Source of the DNA: Hippopus hippopus
Taxonomy: Eukaryota > Mollusca > Bivalvia > Cardiida > Cardiidae
Assembly: GCA_946811185.2 (NCBI GenBank)
Contig: OX328108.1
Coordinates: 6,161,501 to 6,225,500, forward strand
Direction of reading: 5' to 3'
DNA: 64,000 nt
Position numbers and translations under genes: made by a program
The notes under the pieces: model-generated
The model's database searches: none
Told to the model about the DNA's origin: nothing
Seen by the model: the letters and a program-made list of their open reading frames with translations, nothing else
In this document: positions 28,301-43,300 of the stretch, in pieces
Numbering within the stretch: the first letter of the stretch is position 1
How the letters are laid out: each line of letters opens with the position of its first letter

Positions 28301-31300
28301 AAAAACAAGTTTGCTGTTGCAAATGAATCTATATGACGACTGAAAAAAACTTACAAATAGAAACATTTAAAATCTACAATTCTTTAACCCTTTACCACAC
28401 AATCCAGACTTTTAACAACCCTGAGAAAGATGGCTTTTGAAAATATTGTGGAAAAAGGAGAAAATACTGGTAACCGGCATTTTCTCCTTTTCCCAAAATG
28501 TTTTCTACCCTTCCGAAAACAAATTTCAACTGTTGAAACATGGATTTTTTCACAATGTTTTCTACCCTTCCAAAAACAAATTTCAATTGTTGAGTCACTT
28601 TTGTTGTCTGCAAATGCTTTGAATTTGGAAAAGTCTGAAATTTTGTTGTTTGGTAAAGATTTAAGTATATTGCTTACCATACATAGCTGTTGCACAGCTT
28701 TAGCTTCTTAACAAAACATTTTGAGAAGACGAGAAGATACTAGTTACCAGCATTTTTCTCCTTTTCCCATAATGCTTTTGACCCTTTCAAAGATAATTTT
28801 CATTTGAGCCACATATCACCTGTTGTCTGCAAGCACATTCAGTTTGGAGGACTCTATAATTTTGTTATTTGGAAAAGCATATCAGCCAGTCTGTGAAAAG
28901 GGGGCTTAATGCATCTGCAAAAAGTATCGACCCAGGTCAGCCTGCGCAATCCGCACAGGCTGACCTGGACTGAAACTTTTTGCTATAGGTCAGTTTAATG
29001 CATGTCAGAGGACCAGTCTACCTCACAATCTAGTCAGTAGTTAGACAAAATGATCTTTATGGATCCATAATTATGTGAATATTTGCTTAGTATCATGCAT
29101 TACAGGGATGCATTAAGCCCCCGTTTGCTAGAGCATGGCTCAACTAAATAACTTACTGTCCAAACAGGGCAAACACTTCAGATGAAGGCTGATGGATTGT
29201 ACACAACACTGTCTTTCCTTTCTGTGCCAGAGCTTTCAGAGTCTGTACTATATTCTCTGCCATGAAGGAATCCAAGCCTGATGTCGGCTCATCACAGAAC
29301 AAGAGGGGCGGATTTGTCAGGATCTAAAGTATACAAATATTTGGATAAAATCAATAATTCAGTTCATTTTTTGAGGAAGCTTTGTTTTTCCTTATTCCCA
29401 ATTGGTGATAAAGACCTTTTAATTCTGAATGAATAAAAATAACTTTACAAAATTAATGAAAACTAGAGCTGACTCAGGCCAACATGTAACCACCATTTTC
29501 TTGTTTTACCAGAATGTTTTCAACTCTTTCATTTCAATTTCTATCATTTGAGCTAAATTTGATTTTGTCTTCAGCAAATCTATTCAATTTTGATGAGTCT
29601 AACATTTTGTTGTCTGCTATAGAATTTTCCTTTGTATCCTAAAGTAAATCCCTTCAACATGTTTGGCCCACAGGAAAAAAAATCTTTTCTTTTTCAACTT
29701 TCAAAGCCAATTTGGTCTAAATATCCGTCAAAAGAGTGTACAGTGTAGATAACAGATCAAACTGCAAATTCGCTGCAGTTTGGTCTTGATCTACACTGTG
29801 GAAAAGTGCAACTACAGTTATAAAAGAAGCCTGAAGGGCTAAAATTCAAATTCTTAAGTACAAGCCTCATTAATTCCTTGAAAGCCTAGCACTATGTTAG
29901 TTAATTTTACAGTTGTCTTCAAATTTTCCCAAGACAGTCCCAATATATATCCTTTCACCCTTTACCCAACAAACCCATTTTATAGACCCTAAGGAAAAAG
30001 CTTTTTGAAAACATTTTGAGAAATGGAGAAAATACTGGTAACCAGCAAGTTTTCTACCCTATCAAAGACAAATTTTAAGATTTGAGTAACATATGATCTG
30101 TCATCGACTAATGCTTTTGATTTTGGACATGTTTAAACTACAGTTGTTTGGAAACACTACTTAAGCAACTGCATTATTCAGTCATAAGCATGTCAAAAAC
30201 CTCAAAACAACCGTTCTATTAAACATATCTACCAAAGGCAAAAATTGCTATAACTTACTTCAGAGGCAAACGACAATCGTCTCATCTCTCCGCCTGATAT
30301 ACCTTTGATCCTTCCGGGATTCCCAATAATGTTTTCAGCACATTTTGTTAGTCCAAGCTCTTGTATAACTTCATTGACACGCTCTAAACGCCTTTTTCGT
30401 GGGACATGTCGCTCCATTCTCAGCAAGGCCTGGTAAAAATGAATGAGCATTTTATCGCATTTAAGTTGGTGACATGTGTTTTTTTTCGTTGAAACCGTTT
30501 ACAAAGAAAATCAAAGCATTGAAAACAATGATGTGGCATTTGTCAAGGAAGCCACTATGTGGAATGAATAATTTGAAACAAAAGGAGAAATATTATTCAA
30601 ATATTGGCTTGAAAGTCAACATTTTACTCAAATTTATACCTATATATATTTTTTTTTTTCGTTGTGGTTCAAGGGAGAGTACTCATGTCAAAGTTTGGTT
30701 TATTTTTGTATTGGTAGTCTCCCTTTGATCATTCAGGCATTGGGATATTCCTTGACGGTAGGATGCATGATTGGTAGAGAGAGAAACCATGTAAATATGT
30801 CGAATAAAATAAGTTTTGTACCAGAAAACTGTGATTTTGAGATATCTTTTGCCGTCCAGATCTAATTCCCAACATTACAATAAATTATTTCGATCTTTCA
30901 ATAGTCATGCATAATCCAATGGAATAGCGAGCAATCATGGGATGAACGAGTCCAGGAACGAACTGGTTTTGGAACGAACAAGCCCGGAACCGAGCGGTCA
31001 GTAAACAAAGATTGTGTATCATTGCGCCAAAAGAAGGCTATAAGTGGGTGAAGCTATTTTCAATCAAAAAGAAGCATTTCCATGATTGATGGCCTAACCA
31101 AGTTTATCTTAATATGCCATTTTCAATTACAATCTGAGTATCATCGAAAAACTAATTTTTTCTAAGAATTTAGTTTAATTAGGTTTATTTCCTTCACTTT
31201 TGCACAAACTACGATACATGGTTGTCCAAATTCCATATTGAACTCATAGTGGCACTGTCTTCGACAATTGCCACAAAAACAACAATTTATCAACAAAAAC

Positions 31301-34300
31301 TGTAAACAGTAACAAAATCCATTTCCTAGCCTTATCATTAAAGTAATGTCAGAAAATATCATTCCATAGCACAAAGGATTTAGAGAAAACCCACTTTGCC
31401 CCTAAATGTATGTGCCTGTCTGAAATCTTATCAAAAATAAAGGTATTATGTAGTATAGTGGTCTGTTTGAAAGAGGTAGATATAAATGTATAGGTTGTAC
31501 ATTTATACTGCCTTGCCATAGAGCTAGCTTTTGCAGTACTGTGGTAGAGCCTTTGCCATGGGATCTAGAGGTCCCAAGTTCAATTCACGCCCTGGGAGGC
31601 TACTTGTCAGAACTGTTACCTTTGGTTCCAATGCTGGGAAACACCCAATATCTCCTTTTGTCACATTGTTTTCAAATGTATTCACATACCAAACCGTAAT
31701 TCATATTCTTCTTAATTTCCAAGGATTTTTGCTTTATTAACCTTTCATTACCAAACAACATATCTTAGCCTTGTAATCATCGGAAGCACTTGCAGACTAC
31801 AATTTTATTGAGGCTGAAACTATGCAATTCGTCTTTGACAGAGTAGAAAACATTGTGGAAAATGGAGAAAATGCTGGTTACCAGCATTTTCTCCTTTTCC
31901 AACCATGTTTTCAAAGAGCTTCTTCCCCAGGATTGTGTTGCAAATGGTCAAAACACCAACCTGGATTCATAGGTTATCAGCATTTTCTCCTTTTCCCACA
32001 ATGTTTTCAAAAAGCTTCTTCCCCAGGATTGTGTTGTAAAGGCTGAAAACACCAAGCCAGATTCATAGCATTTCGAAACATGACTTACTCTAAAAGTCAG
32101 ATGTTCACGCACTGTCATGGTAGCTATGAACATGTCGTCTTGCTGGACGTACGCAGATATGTTACGAATACCTGTGCCAACATCAACACCATTGACGTGG
32201 ATATCTCCAGTTGATGTCATCGTCTCTGGGTTGTTACGTGATGTAAGTGTATTCAGAAGTGTAGTTTTTCCTGAACCACTGTGAAAAAAAAACAAGTGAA
32301 AATTATTTTGATACATTTTACAATGACTTATCTATTCCCTTTGAATAAAATATAGGGAATAACTGTCTGTTTCAGTGCATTTCTTTAACTGAGTGAAAAG
32401 CCAGGGCTATATTTTCACAAGTGGCTTCCCTTTTCACTTAATGAAAGAAATTTCAGTCATATACTGAACCAAACAATTGTCTTATATTTTTATGGTCTTC
32501 ACTTTGCCATAAGTGTATTTGCCCTAGGTAAGTCTTTGTATGTTTGTTTATATGGTGCTTAATACCACTTTCAAACGTTATTTCGGTTATATTGTGGCTA
32601 CCAGAGCCCCTATCCATGCTTTTCTGGAGTATCTTTTACCAGTGCTTTGGACAATATTTTTCCCAAGCCACTGGCTACTATTTCACTTCATAACCATCAT
32701 GGAAACAATGATCAGCAGTGTGAGAGGAATGAATCCTTTCACAAAAATTATCATCAGTCCTCAGAAAGAAACCTGGGGATTTGAACCAGAGACCCCTAGA
32801 TTAAAGTCCTGTTTCTTAATGACTGAGCTACCTGGCTTGGTTTTGCCCTACATACATATTGACGGAAGTTTACAAAGCCATCTCCTGTAAATTTAGTTCA
32901 GGACAAATTGAGTTGATACCATGCCCCACAGCTGTTGTAAAAATTTACATACTTGAAAAACAACTTATAGTCAGGCAAGTAACATCTTTTACATTTAACC
33001 CTTATTAACCTTTAACCCTTCAACAAACAATTATCACAAGTTTAAACGACCCTTCCGAAGAATTTTTTGTTTGTATTGGAGTTTAACGCCATTTTAACAG
33101 CTTAGGTCATATCATGGCGATCAGTGATGTACCTGTTATGTTTCCTGGCTTTCTCACACCAGTACTGACACAAATTTCTTTCCAATGCCACTGACTACTT
33201 TTCTAATGTGGATCAGAGGTGAGAGGCAAAAATCGCAGGAAAGCAAGTTTGCCACAACAGTGTATCAAGAAGGTTTTTGAAAATATTGTGAGAAAAGAAG
33301 AAAATGCTTGTTACCAGCATTTTCTCCTTTTCTCACAATATTTGCTACTCTTTCAAAGACAAATGTAATTATCAATTTTGAAACACATTTGATCTGTTGT
33401 TTGGAAATGCTTTCAATTTGGACCAGTCTCTATTTCTTTCGAGTTATCTATTTTGACGTCAAATAAATACACTTGATTTTTGTTTCAGGTAAGGAAGTAA
33501 GCAACAGGTAGAGGACCGTGTAGACCAAAGATCAGACTGCACACTATGTGCAATATGATCTTGATCTATGCAGTCCACAAACGGTAATTTCCTGTGAAAG
33601 AGTTGAGCAAACATTTTGGACTTGTCAAACTTCATTTTCTGATCTAAAATGAAAGGGGGGGGGGGGGGGGGATATGGGAGATAAATCTTGCCATTTCCTT
33701 TGTGTTGAAAATTGATGGATTTATTGCCCATGAATTCAATTTGGGCCGATTCTAATTAAATCTTTTATGTTTTGGACAATATGAAGACTCTACCAAGTGT
33801 TTTTGATCAAAATCAGGCTGCAGAGAAAACTAAGTCTGATCTTTGATCTATACTGTCAAATATACTGTAAGCTGCTTTGTATTAACATACTGGTATTACC
33901 AAATAACAAAATTTTAGACTAGTCTAAACTGAAAACATTTGCATAGGACAGTTTAAATGTGTCTCAAATGACTGAATTTATCTTGAATAGCATGTAAAAT
34001 ATTGTGGATAGAGAAAAAAATGCTGATTACCAGCATTTTCACCTTTTCCAACAATGTCTTAAACAAATATTCTTCCTCAGGTTTGTTAAAACTCTGCATT
34101 GTGTGGTAAAGGATTAAATACATTTTACCAGCATTTTCTCCTTTTCCTACAATGTTTTGGAATACCTTCTTCCTCAGGACTGTTAGGGATAGGGCACTCT
34201 AATGATATTCGTGGAACATTGCATTTTATCACCAATACATCATACAGATTCGGATAAGACTTGGTTAATCCGTAATCGATGCGTGGAACCTGAGCAGCTA

Positions 34301-37300
34301 TCGGCCGATCGGTTATGGATTACCCAAGTCCAAGCCGAATCAGCATGTGTTTACTACTTGTTCTGAAACTTGTCTCTACAGTGACAGGTTAACTATTTTT
34401 TGTGTGTGATTAACTCTATACCTGAGGATAAAACATTGACAAGTCCAAATAGACAGCATTTCCACATGACAAATTAAATGTGGTTGAAATGAAAGCTTTT
34501 GTTGTGGAAAGATCAGAAAACATTTTGAGGAAAGGAGCAAATGCTGGTTACTTGCCTTTTCTCCTTTTCCTCCAATGTTTTTAAAAGTCTTTTTTCTACA
34601 GATCTTTAAAATTCAGGATTGTGTGGTACAGATATTGAATAATTAGATACTGAAAAGTACTTCAGTATTCTAAATAGTCAGAGCAGAAAGAGCACCTTTC
34701 CAAGCATTCTCATAGTTTCTATTACAAGTATGTAACAGTCTCAGTTTTACAGTGATTTCAGTGCTTTGATTTTGTATTTAACTCTTTTTACAAAAAGTAC
34801 TTTTAGTGCTTTGATTTCATGCACAAACACATTTTCCAAGCCACTAAATTCTGTTCCTCGTAAGAACAGTCCAAACACTGTTAACTCTTTCCATACCAGA
34901 CAACACGAGAAGCTTTTGTGGACAGTATAGATCAAGATCAGACTGCACAGGACATGCAGTCTGATCTCCGATTTACACTGTCCAATACTTTATTCTAGGT
35001 TATGACCATTTTGTCCCTTGATCTCACAGAGGAAACATTTTTTTAACCTGTAAGGAAACACAATTTATTTATTCAGTAGAGAAAGAGTGGTTGGAGGAGA
35101 ATGAAGAGCGTAACAATGACAAGCGGTTATGATTGAATGGTATTTATGCCGCTTTCAACATTATTTCAGTCATATCACAGCGACAGCTCACATATTCATG
35201 TTTTTTATCAGTACTAGGGTAGAGCTCTGAAGTGTCTTGCCCAAGGACACTCCCACAAAAACCCAGTGGATCCAGTGTGGCTCAAACCTGGAGCCTCCAG
35301 GTTGCAAGTCTCAAACTTTACCACTGAGCCACGCAGGACCCCTAACAATGGCAAGGGGATAGGCTGTCACAATTACAAGAGACGTGATAATTATATAAAG
35401 TTTTGGAAATATACATACCTAGCACCTATTATAGCGAGTAGTGTTCCCGGCTTGACATGTCCATACACTGAGGAAAAAAAAAAATAATACAAATTAACCC
35501 ATTACCACACAATCCCGAGTTTTGACGCCCCTGTAGGAGAAGGCTTTTGAAAACATTGTGGGAAAAGGAGAAAATGCTGGTAACAAGCATTTTCTCCTTT
35601 TCCCACAATGTTTTCTTCCCCAGCCAAAACAAAAATCATCATTTCAGTTACATTTAATTTGTCGTCTGCAAATCCTTTCAATTTGGACCAGTCTAATTTT
35701 TTGTTGTTTGGTAAGGAGTTAAAATGGATGACTTAACTCTTTATGACAAATTTTTAGACTTGTCCAAATTGAAAGCATTTTGAAGACAGCCAAAATATTG
35801 TGACCTAAAAGAATAGGAAAGGTAGAAAACATTGTTGGAAAAGAAGAAAGTGCTGTTTACCATAATTTTATCTCTTTTCTATAATGTTTTCAAAATTTCA
35901 AGTCTTCATCTTGAAGATCTTAAAGGGTCCTTCAAACAAGAGTTAATAGGTTGCAACCTCTGAAAACAATGTAAGAAAAGGAGAAAATGCTGGTAACCAG
36001 CATTTTACCCTTTTCCCACATTGTTTTCTTCTCTTTCAAAGACAAGTTTCATCATTAGAGATTTGTTTAATATGTAGTCTGCAAAAGCTTTCAGTCTGGA
36101 CGAGTCCAAAATGTTGAATGGCAAGAAGTTATTGTAGCCAGTTCTGCTATAAGTGGGGTTTTTTACCACCTTGATGCTATAGAGCTTTTTTAATAGAAAT
36201 TTAAATGCTTATGGACAAGAAGATTGTTTATTATGTACCTGTAAGTTTTCCAGGTTAAATACATGCGTCGCACGCGGATAAAATCACACATGACGGAAAA
36301 AAAAATCTGTATCTACACTCAGTGGAATACGGTTCCAAATATGGTATGATGACGTCATAATGACGTAACTCACGGGCGGTATACGTATGTATTTATTTGC
36401 AGTTGATTGGTCAAATTTTACTCTTTAATATTTATCCGCCTACTACGCCATTATTTGTTTTATTTTGCTTACCATTTTCGAATAAAATGTCTATAATTTG
36501 CAATATTTTGTCGTTGAAAAGGTGTAGGCATATAATAAAAGGAATATTATGCTGTAGTGACTTTCCTGGTGCTTGTATTTACTTCTCGCTGCGTAAGAAA
36601 ATTTTTGCATCTCGCTCGACCTTCGTTCTCGCGCAATACCATATTTTCTCACGCTGCTCGAGGTAAATATAAGCACCAGGAAAGTCACTACAGCATAATA
36701 TTCCATATATATTCAACCTCTTGTAAACTTTGATTATATTGGAGCTTTAACAGCTTACGTCAGTGCACCTAAGCATGCATTTCCTGGCTATCTCACAACA
36801 GTACCAATACAATTATCTTCTCAAGCTACAGACTACTTTTCTCACATCAGAGGTGAGAGGTGAAAAATCTCTGGAAAAAAAGATTGCCTCAGCTGTGTAT
36901 TGAACTCGCAACCACCAGTCATGAGTACGATATGCTAACCACTGAGCTAACCAGCCAGGCTTGTATACCTTGCATATACAAATCTATAAAACTTCTCAGA
37001 ACTTTGAATCTTGGCACAAAATGGTATAAGAAGACTTTACATTGCCTGTATTGACAAATCCTAACACTTTCCACAAAACTGTAGAGATAGCATTGGTTTA
37101 AGAAGATGGATGAATAGATGAATAGCATTTTAAGGCCCGTCGACAACTTAGGTCATATTGGGCGCACTTACTTAGTAAACAATAATGCGAGGTGAAAATA
37201 ACATACATGTGCAACAACATAAGACAAACATGATAAATGAGGAATGGACAAAACACAAAATGATGCCCCTTTTGTCGCCTTTTACGACATGCATGCTGTC

Positions 37301-40300
37301 ACTTTTGTTCCGCCAGATGAAATGGCAGATGTGACGATCGCGGGACTGCAGTGGTTTATTCTTATACCCCCGATTAAACCACACGGGGTCCCACAGGCCA
37401 ATTGATTCCCATTCCAAACCCTTTTTACATCGAGAAAAAAATACAGGGTTTGGAATAAGAACTACCCAGCCTGCTGCAATCCTACGAATTACGAGGAAAG
37501 CAGCCGTTTGTCTCTAATTTTAGTCGCCTTCTACGACATGCCACAGAGAAAGGCCGAGGTCCTATTCTATAAATTAAAAAAACCCGGGACCCCACGGGAA
37601 TGGTTTAAGAAGAGTTTGTAAGTCTTTGCTGAATACTAGTATGTGGCCAGACCTTGTCCTTGATATATCAAGAAATGATAAATTCTTACCATTTCTAAGA
37701 ACCTGTTTTGTTGGTACGGATGGATCAGGTCCCCTGCAGCACATCCTCTTTTTGGGGTTGACATGTACATTGATATTTTTCCAGGACAGAGTGACCGTCT
37801 CAAAATTATCCACCAGGCTAGTCTGTCCATGGCTCCTGTAAACAGTTAAGAAATCAAACAATCAATTTAAAAAAAAAAACTTATCTTTTTGTCAATAAAT
37901 CTTTGAACATTTTAAAGAAATATGTAACCTGGGTCCATATTCTCAAACCAAATTAAAAACATCCACAGTCTTATTCTCCAGAATTTTCTAAATTTTAAAG
38001 TAACAAAACTTCTGATTGGCTAAACCATTTGGTTTAGCCAATCAGAGGTTTTGTTACTTACAAATTTGAAAAATCTTGGAGAATAAGCTTTACAATGCTC
38101 TTAAGAATGGTTGGTAGATATGTGACCTGATGCAGATGACAGTTTTGTAACATACCCATGAACCTTTTGAAAATATTGTATTTGAATGAGAAGTTACTCC
38201 ATCTGTATGGCTTTCAAGCACTGAACCTGATTTACACAGAAAACTCCAGACTGACTGGGTTCTTTTCTTGGAAAATTAAGCTGCTGACACTGCCTGTATT
38301 GATCACAGAAGTATAGGGACCATTTTAAAATATTGAAAGCATAGTATATGTAAATATAGTGCTGGATGTTCTGGATCCATAACTAAGTACCAGACGTCGT
38401 CAACAACTCAGTTACATTCCCAGTGTTCGCAAAGGAGGTCATCACCATATTTCTCCAGTTTTCTATATCTGAACCAGATTGCAAGGTAAATAGAGTTGAC
38501 ATAATTGTTTTGTCTAGTTGTTTATTGGTTTGTTGTTTGAGGAGTTCCTGTCTCCTGCTATCTATACTTGGTATGGACCACAGACATTAGAAGTTTTTGG
38601 TCAGAAAAAGGGGTTGGAATATCTTAAGATGTGAATTCCACCCAACATATCTAAACAAGATAATCTAACAATACATTTCTCAGAAAAGAGGAGGTTTTTA
38701 CCTCTCTCCTGTAAAATATTCCAAAACACAAACAGAATTATTTCACATTCGCCCTTCAAACTATGGTTTAAGATAGAGTTGAGAAGGTCCCTTCATTAAT
38801 TATTTCAAGGGCTAGTGGTTACAGCCAGGATTTAAGTCTGTGAGAAAAACTATGGAAAGGAAGCGAGTGCGATAACCATCTAGAATATTTTGGCAAGGTA
38901 TTTCTGCACCCTTTTGCAAATATTACAGTGTTTCCATGTTGCACTGTTAGAAGAAGGAATATGCAGATGAAAAAGCCTTTTGAAAACATTGTGCGAAAAG
39001 GAAAAAATGCTGGTAATTAACCTTCATTTTCTCCTTTCCCCACAATGTTTTCTACCTTCCACACAACAAATTTCGAATTTTGAGTCACATCTATTTTCTG
39101 CAGATACATTCGATTTGGACGAGTCCGAAATTTTGTCATTTGGTCAAGAGTAAAAAGGTTACTAGCATTTTCTCCATTCCACACAATGTTTTCAAAGGTA
39201 TTCTGCCTCAAGTCTGTTTATGCCAAAGGATTATTGTTGTTTAATATAAAAGGTTACCATGAATTAATCGAAGCAATTTACCGGAAACGACATAACGGTG
39301 TTGTTACCCCTGGCTCCATGTCCACATCAACGCCATGAGCGTTTCCATTTCCATTTAACTCCATAGTTTAGTTTACTGACACGCAAATAAAATACCCAGT
39401 CAATCTCTTTCTATGCTTAAGAGTCCAGTGCAATTCAACTGAACCTTGAAAATTTAGTTTAAGTCGATTTAACCATAACACTCTAGTATGATTCTGCTAA
39501 GCACTGAAAGGTTTATGAAGGTCAATGGACATAGAAAGTCTGCTTTGATTCCATTCACCATAGAAAGTCAGGTAAAATTTGGTTGAAAAAGATAGTCTTT
39601 TGTAAGTCAATAAACCATTGGAAAGTCTTGTAAAATTCTATTTGTCCTTGAAAGCCTGACAGAATTCAACTGACAACATGAAGTCAATTTACCCTAAAAA
39701 GTCTTTTGAAACATTTGCTGAAATAGTGAGTTATCATATCCTCCCAGGCTTTATGTGATTTAATTACTAATAGAAAGTCAGTTACCTCTCACTTAGTCCA
39801 TAGTAAATCTATTAACATTTAGAAAGTCAATTAACTATCTTGAGTTTAGCATTTAAATAGGATTAAACTCTTAGACTGCTTAGCACTACTCAATTAAGTT
39901 TTGCTAATTGTGTAGGCCACGATTAGACTGCAAAAAATGTGCAGTCTGCTCTAGATGAGAAACTTCCAGTAAAAAGAAATTAAATTGCAATATTTTTGAC
40001 ATTTACATGTCTAAAATTCAATGTTGGTGAAATGTAGTCATTTCAATCACAACCAGAATATCTAAAGGCATAATATCATTGATAACGTGGATGAGTCCGA
40101 ACTAAGTTACTTGCAGTCTGATCTTGATCTGCAATGTCCGCTAAAGCACTGTAAGTTATCCCCAGCAAGAGTTAATGTAATTATGAGTTTATGACAGTAC
40201 ATAGTCAGTTATTATCATATCCATAAAACACTTTATTGTATTGCTTAAGGCAATGTTTGTTATTTACAACATGAAAGATGGAGCATTCACTTTGTCGGTA

Positions 40301-43300
40301 CAATTTGTCAGCGTGTTCTGTGTGCTTCTGTCCTGTTTCTTAACCTTTTACATTCACTTTTGCGATCAGAAGGCTAGCTCCAACAACATTAAAGTAACAA
40401 TAAAGCCCAAAAAGTAAATAAAGCGGGTATTTAAATGCATTTGAATTTATATAATATCATTTTAAAGTATGGAAATTATTGTGATGATGACAATCTGTTA
40501 TTGTACGGTAGATCCAAGTGTTAGTTGATGACTTAGAAATTAATTTCAAAACTAGGTTAAAAACTGCCAGGTAGCCATATCTTTTGTTTACTTTTTGCCT
40601 GATCTTAAAATTCTTTTTTCTGCCAGTGACGAACATATGGGCCGACCTGACGATAACAGACTGTCATCTCCACAATATTTTCAATACTTTTAAATAGTAT
40701 GATTTGAATTTAAATGTATTATGACACCTGCTTTGATATTTTGGTCTTTACTCCACCTTTAATTTTGTGATTGTTTTCTCAAAGCTACCTTCCAATCCTG
40801 GGGTATGTTTTCTTAAACCACAAAATTAACATCAAAACTGCCCTCCGAATTTGGGGTATTCTACAAATAGACCCTGTGATGTCAGCAAGTAGGCCATTGA
40901 CATGTTTGGCAGCATAAGTGACGTATGGTGAGGGTTTAAGACAGAACTGGAAAAGTGGTCAAAGGCTCTTAGATCTGATCAACCAAAAAAGCAATCCACT
41001 CGGACCACCCTTTTATCAATTTTAAATGAGCCATGCTCTGTTAACAGGGGACCTGACCAGCCCGCATTGCACAGTCGGTAGAGCGTAGGACTCGTGATCA
41101 TGAGGGTGTGGGTTTAATTCCCACGGCTGGCCATCTAAAATTACTAATAGTCTTTTGGATGAGACGTTAAACCGATGTCCCGTGTGATGGTGCTATACAC
41201 CGAGCACATTAAAGAACCAGGCGTAACCTAGGATGGGTTTTGTCCTGTATCTGCAGTATCCCCATAACAATACTAACAGCCTTCAGGGGGCAATGCCCAT
41301 ATGGGAAACCGGTGGCGACGATAAATAAACGCAAATTCAATTCAAAAGGGGGCTTGATATATCTGCAAAAAGCAACGACCCAGGTCAGCCTGCGCAGGCT
41401 GACCTGGGTCGAAACTTTTTGTTCTTGGTCAATATTCTACATGTTGAAGGACCATTGTACCCCATGAGTCAGTTGTTTTTGATACAAAGTGAATTTTAAT
41501 TATTGACGCATCAGAATGCAATTACTTGCTTCGTAGCATGCATCCCGAAGATGCATTTAATCCCTTTTTTACAGAACATAGCTCAAATGATAGAATGTTC
41601 TATCAATCATGATTACTTGTATGGAAAATTCAAGAATTTATTACATCTGCATTGTTCGCTCACACGGCCACTCATCATCACTAAGCCATATTTACATCAG
41701 TTTATTTTAAAAATTATTCATTTGCACCAAGTTACCTTTTTGATTCAATCACTCGATCGATGGTTGATTTTTTTCATGGATTTGAAGAGAGAGTGGAAAA
41801 AGGGGGGCGGGAAACGCTATTAATAATAATTAAATTCAACTTTCATCGGATACTTGAATCGAATAAATGCAACGTATTAAAAATAAAAATAAAATAAAAT
41901 AAAAATAAAAACATACACAAGCACAGGCACACATTTTTAACTTATTTCACCTCTTAAACACCATACATAAACACTTTAAATCACTGTAATTCCGTAAACA
42001 GTTGTAATATAGATGAATAAATTCCTTTTACTCGGAAAATAACTCCTAAGTTTTGGTTGCATTCTGTCCGTGGTTATTAGTCTCGTCTAAGTCGACTAAT
42101 GAACTAAAACACCACATGATACATTTATATTTTATCCAAGTTTAATAGGGAGGTCGCGATCGTGAGAAACGTACTGACAATTTCCCTCGAAGCTATATGG
42201 TAAATATAGCACGAATACGTGTTCTTACGGGGATGAATATTAATGAGAACGAAAACCAATTATCGTCTGTCTACCAAAACGTCAGGGGAATCTGACATTC
42301 GGCAAACCCCGAGTGGTCCGGTGATCAAGTTAGATCACTCGTCACAACTCAGCCGATTGCGTAACTACATCTAACTTGCTCACCGGATAACCCGAGCTAT
42401 GCCGAACGGTGAGATATACGGAATCTGCCGAGTTGAGACGGGTGGGGAGTCTCATTGAGGCTTCAAATGCTAAAATGAATGACAGTGTAGATAAAGGTCA
42501 GAGCGCAGTCCGAACACAGATCTACAATTAGGAATAGGATGTTCTAAATTTTGCTTGTGATTTTGACTTGATAAACCTTGCACATGTATCGTAAATTGTA
42601 CTTTACTGTCACTGTATGGAGAAAAATGTCTGTTTGAGTTTCCTACAATGTCGGCGAAAACACTTCATCCTTTACAGTACAATCCCGTGTTTTAACGACC
42701 CCGAGAAAGAAGCCTTTTGAAAACAATATGAGAAAAGAAGAAAATGCTGGTAACCAGCATTTTCTCCTTTTCCCATAATGCTTTCTACCATATCAAAGAC
42801 AAATTCCATCTTTTGAGCCAAACTTAAATTGTCGTCAGCAAACACTTTCACTTTGGGGATACGTCTACATTTTGGTCCAGTGGAAGAGTTAGAACGGCTT
42901 TAGTTACAGTACTAGTTTGCGGACAATTTAGTTGAGACGAGATTGTACAGAACTTGTTCTTAATCTTGAAACTACACGGTCCGCTACTTCGCCAGACATC
43001 AAGACAAAAACGGCATTGAAAACGGATCATCTGCATCTTACATTTAACCAAACAACAAATTTTAGACTTTTCGAAATTGCAAGCATCTGCAGACGACAAA
43101 TCTGAAAGTGGTACAAATGAACTGGAGCTCCTTGACAGGGCAGAAAAAAATTGTGGGAAAAAGTAGAAAATGCTGGTTACCAGCATTTTCTGCTGTTCCA
43201 GAATGTTTTCAAAAGGCTTCTCCCTCAGGGTCGTCAAAAGTCGGGATTGTGTAGTGGAAGGATGAATACTGAGAATGTCTATCTATCGAATGTATTTAGC

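Noticed and set aside
42848..43237. 129-residue minus-strand ORF
   Set aside because: Crosses two MITEs and shows no family similarity.
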